From Hydractinia symbiolongicarpus (lineage: Eukaryota > Cnidaria > Hydrozoa > Anthoathecata > Hydractiniidae): DNA of 64,000 nt. Both the position numbers and the translations under genes were made by a program. This document shows positions 1 through 9,700 of this stretch, piece after piece (within the stretch, counting starts at the first letter, position 1; each line of letters begins with the position of its first letter). The DNA is taken from contig NC_079876.1 in NCBI RefSeq assembly GCF_029227915.1, positions 17,048,001 to 17,112,000 on the forward strand. Direction: 5' to 3'. Under the pieces are notes generated by a model. It did no database searches. It was not told where the DNA came from and was given only the letters and a program-made list of their open reading frames with translations.

Positions 1-164
1 AGTATTGTTTTTAAACAATGTTTCTCGCTATGCTTTTGTTTTTAACACGAAGCAATTATTTTCGCGCAATTTGAAAGGAACTCGCTATCCTATTGTTTTT
101 TTTAATGAAAGCAATTATTTTTGCAAGTTGAGCGTACGCGTACGCTTACATCTGGACTGTACTG
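1..164. mobile_element. Partial TA-flanked non-autonomous DNA transposon (right end)
   Basis: This stretch is the reverse complement of 2690-2853, the left end of the complete copy at 2690-3756. It ends in the same terminal inverted repeat, which contains the palindrome AGCGTACGCGTACGCT, followed by TA at 165-166. The rest of the element lies left of the window. It interrupts the minus-strand reverse-transcriptase reading frame that starts near 428. It holds no coding potential of its own. Confidence 0.8.
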
Positions 165-166
165 TA

Positions 167-890
167 CCTGCTGGATTGCCTTCTTTTGTAAAAGTTGTTG
201 AATTTCCTTACTTATAGTTATACAATCTTTTTGTGAAAACTTCACTGGGTGGTAAGATGACACTGGGACAATAATAAATTCAATTTTAACTCTATGCTCA
301 ATTATGTCTAGAATATACTGGTTTGAAGTGATAGTCCTCCAAACTTCCAAAAATTTGTGAGTATTACAAGCTTGATAACGCCTAACTGCTAACTCAAGGT
401 CAGCAACAACAAGGTCTTTACCTACCATTGTGTTCTCCCTTTGTACCCTTTGTACTTCAGGGTTTGAGTGTACCTTCTCAGGGAGTGGTTTCGATCTTTT
501 GAAAAGGTCTTCTCGTTTTTTGACTGGTTATACTTTGCAGAGGAGGAATAACTGGAGGATGGCTGTTTGTACTTTTTAAAATTATTTTTTGAATATGGTG
601 TAGATGGTCGTGAGAGCACTTTACTAGTTTTCTCCTCATCTTGCAATGATTGGATTCTTTTGTCCAAATCATCTCCAAACAGCAACAAGTCTTCTTCAGA
701 CACATCCTTTGCCAATCCTTTTAGGTAAGGCATTGCATCGATTAATCCGACTCTTCGACTGGCATTACCGATTAGACAAAGAGCATCTTTAGCCAAATTT
801 AATAAAATGGATGGTTCTATTACAATAAGGTTTCCTTGTTTGGGTTTTGGGTTATCGAGCTTTGCTCTCATACTCTGCTTGCGCAGAAGA
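167..890 (-). pseudogene. DIRS-like retroelement fragment: Gag-like ORF plus N-terminal reverse transcriptase
   Basis: Read on the minus strand, about 880 to 422 encodes a Gag-like protein: an alpha-rich part with the motif SEEDLLLFGDDLDKRI, then a Ser/Lys/Asn-rich basic tail. An overlapping frame from 428 downward encodes the start of a reverse transcriptase (FLEVWRTITSNQYILDII, KIEF, KEIQQLLQKKAI). This is the N-terminal RT signature typical of DIRS-type tyrosine-recombinase retroelements. The RT is cut at 166 by the DNA transposon at the window edge, so no catalytic palm region is visible. The Gag part meets the oppositely oriented element near 880-895. Family-level assignment is good; the exact clade is inference. 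Confidence 0.7.
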
Positions 891-894
891 CTTG

Positions 895-1544
895 GAAATA
901 AAATGGTAAGCCACTTCGTATAGTCGATTTTGTGTCTCGGCTTCGTCCTGTGGAGCAGGAGAAAGTTATTTCTACTGATCCTGGTTCGCAAACTACGCTA
1001 ATGTTGGCCATTGGAAATAAGAAGCCAAGACTGGAATCTCTTTCCATGGAACAATATAACATAGCTAGCTAATTTGAGAATTTTTTATGAATTATTGTCT
1101 TCTGCCAGATTGCCAACCTCGTCCGATTTACGTGACTATTTGTCTTATTCCATTAAGATCTTAGAGTTGGCTAGAAAGTACACCTGGGAGTCTGTGCTAA
1201 AGTATGACGATGAATATCGAATTCTTCAGCACACTTATGGCTATCCATGGAGCTTTGACAATAGCCATTTGCATGAAGTGATGCTTATACATCGTTGGGC
1301 CTCCCCTCCTGTCTGTAACCCTTCCAGTACCTTAAGTAAGGGAAATTCAGGTTCACCTGCCTCAGGATCGTCTTCAGGGTTTCCTACACATACTTCTTCC
1401 GGTGTGGAAATATGTCGTAATTTTAACTGCCAAAAAGGTTGCCAAAAAACAGAATGTAAATTCACCCACGTCTGCAACCGCAAAATTGGTAATCAGGCTT
1501 GTGGCAAACCTCATTCTGGACAAAACCACAATTCTGACAATTGA
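895..1544 (+). pseudogene. Gag-like ORF with Cys/His motif of a YR retroelement
   Basis: The frame around 895-1062 reads into an alpha-helical segment (FVSRLRPVEQEKVISTDPGS) and continues after a frame change at about 1063-1074 to the stop at 1544. The central part is helical (LRDYLSYSIKILELARKYTW). The C-terminal 40 residues carry a Cys/His-rich motif (CRNFNCQKGCQKTECKFTHV, then C..C..H), a CCCH-type finger seen in Gag proteins of invertebrate YR elements. The broken first part and the absence of a continuous start indicate a pseudogene. Confidence 0.6.
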
Positions 1545-2154
1545 CTACCCTCAGAATTTCGCACTCCTCTTAATGTTGACTTATGGACCAATGAACTGGC
1601 TGAAGACCCAGATCGTGACTTCCTCCTTAATGGAATTCACTGTGGTTTTCAGCTTCTTCCTAAGGACTCTGATTTATTGCCTGCCGAAATGAATAACTAC
1701 TTTTCTGTTACCAGTCCTACAGCTCATATGAAAGTAGAAGCTACTCTGCTGGATAAACTTAAAACTGGTAACTATGTTCTTACTCAATGTAAACCTACCA
1801 TTGTCAGTGCTCTTGGGGCTGTCCCCAAACCTGACTGACGAGTTACGCATTATACATGACTGTTCCATGCCAGTTGGAAAGGGTGTCAATATGTACATTG
1901 ATATTGCCTGTGCTATGATCAAACAGGGATATTTTATGGCCAAGGTTGATTTACGCCATGCATATCGGTCAGTACCTGTTCATCCATCAAACTATGACAT
2001 ATCACGTCTTCATTCAAGACAACACTTATTATCATTTTTGCACTTTTTGCAGCTCAACTCACTGACTTCAGTCTGTGATATGGTTGCCATCAATCATATG
2101 TCTGCCTATTCTTATTATTTTCTCATTGGTAAGTATACCATCTGTGGTAGCTAA
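1545..2154 (+). pseudogene. Reverse transcriptase remnant, catalytic core deleted
   Basis: The frame after the Gag stop resembles the RT N-terminus and fingers (LRIIHDCSMPVGKGVN, then YFMAKVDLRHAYRSVPVHP at about 1930-1985). The segment that should carry the YxDD-type active site and the RNase H domain is absent. After about 2010 the sequence jumps to unrelated residues and then to the recombinase. At least one frameshift lies near 1810-1840. RT identity is clear from the K-D-L-x-x-A-Y block; function is lost. Confidence 0.7.
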
Positions 2155-2689
2155 TTTTTGTATTCTCCTTCCTCTAGAGTTGCCCCCCTTTGTTTCGGAG
2201 TTGGTGCACGACGTTGTCCTTTTTCGGCAGGCCACCTATGCTGAGAATGCAAAAAAGAGCTATCGCACGCATTGCAAGGCTTATGAATGTTTTTGTAGCC
2301 AGATGTCTTCGCCACTTGTGCCTGCCTCCACAGATTTTTTATGCCTATATATTGCCCATCTGGCTAGGTTTTTACTACCACAATCAGTTTGTATGTATCT
2401 AAATTTTGTTGGCCTTCTACATCTTGAGATGGGATATGCTAATCCTCTAACCAACAATTGGACACTATCCACAGTTTTAAAAGGTATGAAGCGTATGCTT
2501 GGTGTTCCGGCCAAGCCACGTCTTCCTATTACCACTGCTCTTCTTTTTGGTATTCGTTCTCGCCTTAACCTAAATTGTAGCTTTCATGCTTCATTTTGGG
2601 CTGTTTGTTTAGTTTCATTTTTTGGTCTGTTCCGTAAGTCACATTTATTGCCGGCATCTTCTACGATATTTAATCCGCTTAAACAACTA

Positions 2690-3756
2690 CAGTACAGTCC
2701 AGATGTAAGCGTACGCGTACGCTCAACTTGCAAAAATAATTGCTTTCATTAAAAAAAACAATAGGATAGCGAGTTCCTTTCAAATTGCGCGAAAATAATT
2801 GCTTCGTGTTAAAAACAAAAGCATAGCGAGAAACATTGTTTAAAAACAATACTCTGCGGGAGAATAAATTAAACGCGACGGCCATTGAATTTTAATTTTT
2901 TTTAACAACAAAACTAATTATAGTAACGCGATTTTAATCTGATATATTTAAAATCACAAGCTCTTACTTTCAAAATGCGATCTAAAAAAACATTTCTATT
3001 GCAGTTTTCCGTTTTAAAACTTTTAAAATGCGATTTAAAAAAACATTTCTATCGCCGTTTTTCGTTTTTAAACTTTTAAAATGCATTCTAAAAAACATTT
3101 CTATCGCCGCTTTTCGTTTTTAAACTTTTAAAATGCGATCTAAAAAAACATTTCTATCGCCGTTTTTCGTTTTAAAACTTTTAAAATGCGATCTAAAAAA
3201 ACATTTCTATCGCCGTTTTTCGTTTTAAAACTTTTATAATGCGATCTAAAATTACATTTCTATCGCAGTTTTTCGTTTTAAAACTTTTAAAATGCGATCT
3301 AAAAAAACATTTCTATCGCCGTTTTTCGTTTTTAAAGTTTTAAAATGCAATCTAAAAAAATTTTCAATCTTTGTTAAAATAAAATAATTTCTATCGCGTA
3401 AAGGCTTTATTTAACCCGCGCAACCAACAATGCCTTCTCGCTAGTCTATTTAGTTTCCACGCAAAACCTTTGTTTAATAAAAATATTAAACAATAGCTCT
3501 TCGTGTCACATTGTTAGAGTTGATAACATTTGCAATTATGCTATTGGGAATAGTTATGTTAACACTATTTAACAATAGTTACGCGCAGTTATAATAAGCT
3601 ATTTTTTCTTCAATAATCTTTTGTTTATTACGCGCAAGTTAATGACTTACAAGACTCGCAAGATGATTAATAAGAACAAAAGACAAACAACTACCGCCTC
3701 CGAGAAAAAGGTGTGAAACTTGAGCGTACGCGTACGCTTACATCTGGACTGTACTG
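2690..3756. mobile_element. 1,067-bp non-autonomous DNA transposon with 37-bp TIRs and TA target duplication
   Basis: The ends are perfect 37-bp inverted repeats beginning CAGTACAGTCCAGATGTAAG and containing AGCGTACGCGTACGCT. TA is found on both sides (2688-2689 and 3757-3758). Excision with one TA restores the recombinase frame, so boundaries and target duplication are certain. There is no ORF of note inside. Positions 2972-3365 hold a tandem array of about 53-bp units. TA duplication suits Tc1/mariner-type or related transposases, but no autonomous partner is present here. Confidence 0.9.
2972..3365. repeat. Tandem array, about eight imperfect 53-bp units
   Basis: The motif AAAATGCGATCTAAAAAAAC recurs at about 53-54-bp steps (for example 3183, 3236, 3289). 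Each is followed by a TTTCTATCGCCG.TTTTCG segment. Single-base variants differ between units. The array lies inside the non-autonomous transposon and fills over a third of it. Confidence 0.85.
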
Positions 3757-4275
3757 TAGTTTGGTCTGATCTTACTTTTCATGATGACCATATTCTCGTT
3801 CTAGTTAGATGGAGTAAGACCATCCAACTGGGACAGCGCACAATTACTGTTCCACTGGTGGCTATTCCTTCTTCTCCTCTTTGTCCAGTTCGGGCTATTT
3901 TGCATGCTTTTTCTCTCCAGGTGTTCTGCCTGATGCTCAAGCCTTTTGTTGGCGCAAATCCTCGATGCTACCCAACACTATATTGACATATCGGACTTTC
4001 ATGTCCGTTTTGAAAAAAGTGTTGACAGAGTTAGGGTGTTCTACCTCCCAATATGGTACCCACTCGTTTCGCCGTGGGGGGGGGGGCACCTTTGCTTTAG
4101 AGGCAGGTGTTCCCCTGGATGTCATATCCTTATTGGGGGACTGGAAATCTGATAGTATGTTCTTTACCTTCACATGCCCCTTGCTCAGCGGTTTTCTGCC
4201 CAACGACTTATGGCATCACACCTTGCATGACATATTTTATTTTATTTTATTTTCTACTACTACTTTGGATTTGGA

Positions 4276-4530
4276 CTCTATGTTTTCACATATTTTACGT
4301 TGTGAGCTATGCTATGTATATATATATTTTGTTCACGCTTATTAATATTATATAGAGATCTGTTATTACCTTGGCTTTGTTGTTGCTTATATATTATATA
4401 TGTGTTCTACTTTCATTTCATTCTTGTATATATTTTCAGCTATTACTATATATAAATGTTTTGTAACTTTTGTCCTATCTACAGCAATAGAACTGTACTC
4501 TACAATGATGAGTTTTTATGTGTGAGTTTA
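4276..4530 (+). repeat. Split direct repeat B1 of the YR retroelement
   Basis: This 255-bp segment, beginning CTCTATGTTTTCACATATTT, is repeated nearly identically at 4765-5017. The pair encloses a 234-bp unique segment, as expected for the B1-A2-B2 terminus of Ngaro/PAT elements. Confidence 0.8.
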
Positions 4531-4764
4531 AGTGACTCATAAATATATATTTTAAATGCACACATATATAGATCTTCTTCCTACAGTACTCTGGTTTGTA
4601 TTGCCCATAGTTAGTTCACCATTTACCTATGTGCCTTTTCTGATCAGCAGCATATATTTTGGTCAGCAGTCTTGCTAGTATTTAAGCTGCAGTTGCCTCA
4701 TGGTTTTCCTTTTCAGTTCTAGCAGTTTTTCTTCCTCCTCCCGCCCTGCTGCTATTATATATAC
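4531..4764 (+). repeat. Presumed A2 segment between B1 and B2
   Basis: Unique sequence lying exactly between the two B copies. In Ngaro-type elements the A2 copy matches the A1 5' terminus. No A1 copy is seen in this window, so the label is inferred from position only. Confidence 0.5.
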
Positions 4765-5017
4765 CTCTATGTTTTCACATATTTTACGTTGTGAGCTATG
4801 CTATGTATTTATATATTTTGTTCACGCTTATTAATATTATATAGAGATGTGTTATTACCTTGGCTTTGTTGTTGCTTATATTATATATGTGTTCTACTTT
4901 CATTTCATGCTTGTATATATTCTCAGCTATTACTATATTTAAATGTTTTGTGACTTTTGTCCTATCTACAGCAATAGAACTGTACTCTACAATGATGAGT
5001 TTTTATGTGCGAGTTTA
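4765..5017 (+). repeat. Split direct repeat B2, 3' end of the YR retroelement
   Basis: Second copy of the B repeat, differing from B1 by a handful of substitutions and small indels. Similarity stops at 5017 (GAGTTTA, then ATGAAAAA against AGTGACTC after B1), which marks the probable 3' end of the retroelement. Confidence 0.8.
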
Positions 5018-5046
5018 ATGAAAAATTTAACTTCGAATCAACTTAC

Positions 5047-5862
5047 TTTTGTTCTTCAGATTTACAAAGTCGCATATATTTCACTTCACCAACTCCAGAA
5101 AAGAATGCCATTAACTGTTCAGAGGTAATCTAGAAAAAGAGATCAACAAGTGAACAAAAATAACATTTGCTTTATACCACAAATAAGGAATTTCCAGCAA
5201 GAACCAAATAGTTGATAATGAATCAAAGTTAGGAAAAGCGCTAAAAATATTTGGTTGAAAAGCCAATCAAAAGTACCGCATGGATCAGCAAACATATATG
5301 AAACTTTAAAGCAACATTGCAGACATACCGAGTCGTGAATGTTTTCTACAAATATTGTCCTTTTAATTTCTTCCAACTCCATCGGATCTGTGGTGCATGT
5401 TATCACCGGTGGTGGAGGCAAACCTGGTATATTTGTGGGTACCTAAATTATCCTAAAATAAAACATTTGGGTTGACAAAACTGCAATATTAAGAATTAAT
5501 ACAAAATTTGTAAAAATCGAAGCATCTACAGCAGGCTTTTTAAAGAAAAGTGTACAATAGCATGCCCACACACCTACCCACAGACATATAAGTCAAGTAA
5601 GATGTGCTATCAATACCACATGTGCCAATTTAGTACCTAACCTATTTGATGCACATATGCCGAAATCTTCAAGAAGTCTGCCATTGTCTGTTTTGTTAAA
5701 GTTGTAAATGAATACCCTGTTTTTATCATAAAAAAAAACATAAAAATGGTATTACATCTTCAACAGGGAAGGCTTGTGATAAGTACCCATTTGCTGTCAT
5801 TTGGGCATATGCGTTTGTTGTGTTGAGTAAATGCTGACATTCTACCTCCTCTGGAATTTCCT
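5047..5862 (-). CDS. SREK1: SREK1-like splicing regulator, three internal exons (partial)
   Basis: Three exons in frame on the minus strand: 5862-5756, 5442-5329 and 5129-5047. They have consensus sites (TTTTTAG acceptors; GTAATA, GTATGT and GTAAGT donors). The first begins with EIPEEVE, matching the end of the RRM1 linker of SREK1. The second and third join into the start of an RRM: the RNP2-like strand RRTIYVGN-type block reads KRTIFVENIHDS, followed by EQLMAFFSGVGEVKYMRL. SREK1 is a nuclear SR-related splicing factor. The expected RRM1 exon upstream was not found between 5863 and the RCHY1 start at 6777. The downstream exons would lie left of the retroelement cluster. This may be a gene split by insertions or a duplicated fragment. 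Confidence 0.6.
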
Positions 5863-6776
5863 CTAAAAAAACAAAAATTATTCATAAAACTAGCAGTGGT
5901 TAAATATAAGGCAGGGGGGGGGGGTTATGGTGGGAGGTGGGATATCAATAAATTTAAATATTTTTTCAATACAACGTTTGATTTTAAACAAGTTAGACGT
6001 ATTGATAGTTTTGAAACCAATTGTTTGTTTGACTTAGACTTTGTATGATTCCCTCTGATGTTTTTGCTTTGTACGATCATATTTTGATGGTGTTAAAATG
6101 AGCTATGTTGATGATTTAACTTCCCAGGATCCTGTTTTGATAATTTTTTCAACCAAATTACTGTGATGTTTTTGCTTCCTATATGATGTGGTTTTGTTAG
6201 TTTTGTGATAAAGAATAAAGATATTGAATATATCAATTATCAAATAATAATTAATTTCTTCAAAAATTGTGTAATATACATGTGTTGCACTAAAAGCGAT
6301 TTGGAAACGATTACGAAATGATTTTTAATTCAACGAAGCGATTTAAGACTTTTTAAAACTAATTGGAACAAATTTGAAACATTTTTTTTTGTGAAAATTA
6401 TTTTCCAATATGCAAATAAAATATTTTTTTTGAAAGAAGACTAGTATATATTTAGTGTTTTGTGATTTCACAATTGTCTGAAAAATAGTGTTTTGAACAT
6501 GATTTTGACACTCACCATCAAGATTTGATGACAAAAAACAGAAAAAGAGACCCGGAAGGATTAATACTATTAAATTTATTGTTTGAAATAAATGATGTAT
6601 ATTATATTGATCATTCAAAGATAAATATGTTTTTAAACTCCATGAAAATCTGAGATAAAATACTGGAAAATTCACATAAGTTTAAAAAATATGTTTAACC
6701 TCTTTTATTGTTCTTATACTATTTAGATTATTATGATTCCAAAACACAAATAAATAAATAAGTAAATCACACTGTC
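5863..6776. other. Gap between SREK1-like exons and RCHY1
   Basis: AT-rich sequence between two divergently oriented genes. It includes a G run at about 5920. A 110-residue minus-strand frame (6343-6675) has no recognisable motif and Phe/Leu/Asn-rich low-complexity composition. The promoter of RCHY1 should lie here, but no specific element is evident. Confidence 0.4.
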
Positions 6777-9700
6777 ATGGATAATAGATGTGAACACTAC
6801 CAAAGGAAATGTGCATTGCTGGTATGTTATATGTTACTTTACTACAGGTCAACAATGGTCATTTTTATCCATTTAATTGAAATGTACCTGGTCAAGTTAA
6901 TCTGTTAATCATCGTCTTCGGAGATCAATACATCGAATTTATGTGAGGTCTAGCCCCGATACAAGATGAATGACGAAAGTTTTTGCCAGCTGAAAATTTT
7001 ATTACCAAAAAAAAAATGCTGACGCAATGCCGACGCAAATCAGTTGAAATGTATCTCACGTCGGCAGTTTTATTGCCGACATAAAAAAATTCTAATTTTA
7101 AGGGCTAATCATATTTTCATGATTGATGCCCATGGCAATGTCATGTTTAGGAAGAAAAAAACAGAATATAATTTTAGAAGTTTGATATTAAATCATCACT
7201 CAAAATCCTTTATACTTTATGTTTGAATGATAACTGTTTTTTTAGCATAATGTCCTTTGACGGCATATTTTTATATAATGTTTTAGACCCCCTGTTGCAA
7301 TAAAGAATACAAATGTCGAGTATGTCATGACGAAGCTGAGGGTCATGTATTAGATAGAAGGAAAGTTAAGAACATTGTTTGCATGCAGTGCAGAAAACAA
7401 CAACAGGTACATTCTTGCATAGTTGTTCAATATGCTTGTCTCTGAATAACATTGTAGTGTATTTTTTGCTCAAAAATAGTGTTAACAAGAGTTTGTCTGA
7501 TCCATGAAAGCTAATTTTAAACTTCTGCCTGCTGTATTTTTTATTGTTTTGAAGTTTTCAAAAATATATTTTGCTGTGTCTTGGTTATTTATTTATGTTG
7601 TTGTTGATCTTATGATTTTCGTTTTGGTGTATAGGTCAACCAACATTGCATTGATTGTGGAATATTATTTGGAAAATACTCGTGTTTGATCTGCAGGTTG
7701 TTTGATGATGTTGATAAAAAACAGTACCATTGTGATGAGTGTGGGATGTGTAGGTATGTAGTAGTCTGTCTCTCTCTACTGGTCTGCCTGTCTGCTTGTC
7801 TATCTGTATGTTTTTTGTCTGTCAGTCTGCTTGTTTGTCTGTCTATCTATTTGTCTGCTTGACTGTTTGTATTTATTTATTAATATGTTCTTATCATATT
7901 TTGAATTTCAGAGTTGGTGGCAGGGATAATTTTTTCCACTGTACAAAATGTGGTTTGTGTCTACCAAAAAGTATTAAAGATACTCACAAGGTACACGTGG
8001 GAGTTAAAGCTGATTTATTTTAATTTTATGTGATGTACTAAACTCCTATCTTAACAAGTATTTCATGCTCAGATATTTCAATTTATTTGCCCATTGTTTG
8101 GATAACTTTGATTTATGTATCGCTTTTGATACATTGTTAATATTTTTCCTCGTTTCTGTTATATTCAGTGTTTAGAGAATGTATCTCGAAAAAACTGTGC
8201 TGTGTGTTTAGAGGTACGTAGCTTCATGTTTGATTTTTATATATTCTTGACTGTTTTGCTACATCTTGCAAGAAGTTAAATCATTTTAACATCTGTAGAT
8301 AACATGAAATACCGTACTATGGAATAATACCCTACGAATGCCGTATTTTTTTAATCCTTTTTTCAGGATTTGCATACTTCTCGAATGTCATGTCATGTTC
8401 CCAGTTGCGGCCATCTTATCCATCGGTGAGAGCAATATTTGTTTATATTTTATATATTCTTTTTGCATATATTTACGTGAGTTACGTTCATAATGTCGTA
8501 GAAACAAAAACATTACTAATTTACTTATTTGTCCCTATTAAATTTACAAAACGTCTTTCTGGTTATTTTTCCTCGGCTGTCTCACATTTTAAAGTTTTCT
8601 TTCTTTGCAGGAAATGCTTCGAAGGTATGCTACAACATGGGTAAGTAACATGACGTAAATGTATACGAGTATATGAAGAATTTCGATTGTGAACATTTTG
8701 TTCATCAGAAACGTTAACATGTTTTTTTATAAGCGATGAACTTCAGGAAAACACATGATTAGGCTCAAAATATGCTTACCGTATTTCCTCTAATAAGCGC
8801 CGCGGCGCTTATTTAATTTTTGTGATTTTAGGTGCGGCGCTTATTAGAGGGCGGCGCTTAATAGAGGGCGGCGCTTATTTCGAAATTTCAGATTTCAAGT
8901 TTCTGAAGTTTTTGCCTATTCTTCAAATTCAATCCGTTGGTTGAATGCTATCCTTAGTAAAAGTTTTTTTGATAGATTTGGGGTTCTATAGAGGGGTAAG
9001 TAACGTACGAGAAAGAAATAACGGGTGAATTATCGTGTCTTTTCCTGTTCTCTTTCTATCAAATATAACAAAGATAATTTCAAACATCAATTTCTTCGTC
9101 GCTTTCTTGATCAGAGTCAATCAAATGAAACGGCCCGCATGCATCCTCAACATCCGAATCTGTTATGTTCTCAAAAGGATTTATTTGACTCTCTTCCTCT
9201 TGCAAGATATTCAGGGATTCTCTTAGCCGTGATGCCCCATCAGGACAAGCTCCCTCCTTTTTAAAACAGTGGATCTTGTCATCTTCACTACCATCGACTG
9301 GAAGGCTTAAACCGCATGTTTTAAAAGATTTCACGATGAGCTCACTTGACAGCTTTTTCCAACCTTCTAAGATCCACTCGATTACTTTCCTTCGCGGAGG
9401 TGGCTTCATATTACCTGCTTTTGTATATTCGTGGATCCCTTCACTAAGCCATGTATCGTAAGCTTCGGTAACATGAGCTTTGAATGGCTTATTCCACGAA
9501 ACATCGGGGGCTTGAATATACGGAGTACAACCACCGGGGACGATAACTGAATCAACATTGAAACTTTTCAAACGTTGCTTGATTGTTTGCATCATGTGGC
9601 ATTCAAAGGAATCCCAAGCTAACAATCGCTTTTGAAAAGAAAATTTACCAATAACTGTTTTAATGTATTCTAATGTCAATTCCTCATTCATCCAAGCATT

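Larger units (their letters stand above)
2178..4230 (+). pseudogene. Tyrosine recombinase of the YR retroelement, interrupted
   Basis: The N-terminal core-binding part (YAENAKKSYRTHCKAYECFC) runs from about 2178 to 2687 and the catalytic part from 3759 to about 4230. Removing the DNA transposon at 2690-3756 with one TA copy rejoins the frame exactly. The catalytic half shows the HxxR block (THSFRR near 4060), an expanded G run (about 4077-4086) and the LGDW motif (near 4135). After that a one-base frame change near 4165-4185 throws the catalytic tyrosine region and the conserved C-terminal tail into another frame. These breaks make the copy inactive. The family is that of DIRS/Ngaro recombinases. 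Confidence 0.8.
890..5017 (+). mobile_element. Ngaro/DIRS-type tyrosine-recombinase retrotransposon, decayed
   Basis: Reading left to right: a Gag-like frame (about 895-1544), an RT remnant (1545-2154), a tyrosine recombinase (2178-2687 continued at 3759-4230) and a block of split direct repeats (4276-5017). The order gag, RT, YR followed by B1-A2-B2 repeats is that of Ngaro/PAT-type elements. The 5' A1 repeat is not visible because the left side is fused to another retroelement fragment. Frameshifts, a deleted RT core and a nested DNA transposon (2690-3756) show that the copy is dead. It inserted about 30 bp into an intron of the SREK1-like gene on the right. Confidence 0.75.

Noticed and set aside
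2953-3365. CRISPR-like repeat array
   Set aside because: The units are contiguous tandem repeats without unique spacers, inside a eukaryotic transposon.
6343-6675. 110-aa minus-strand ORF upstream of the SREK1-like exons
   Set aside because: Checked as a candidate for the missing RRM1; it shows no RNP motifs and has low-complexity Phe/Asn/Ile composition.
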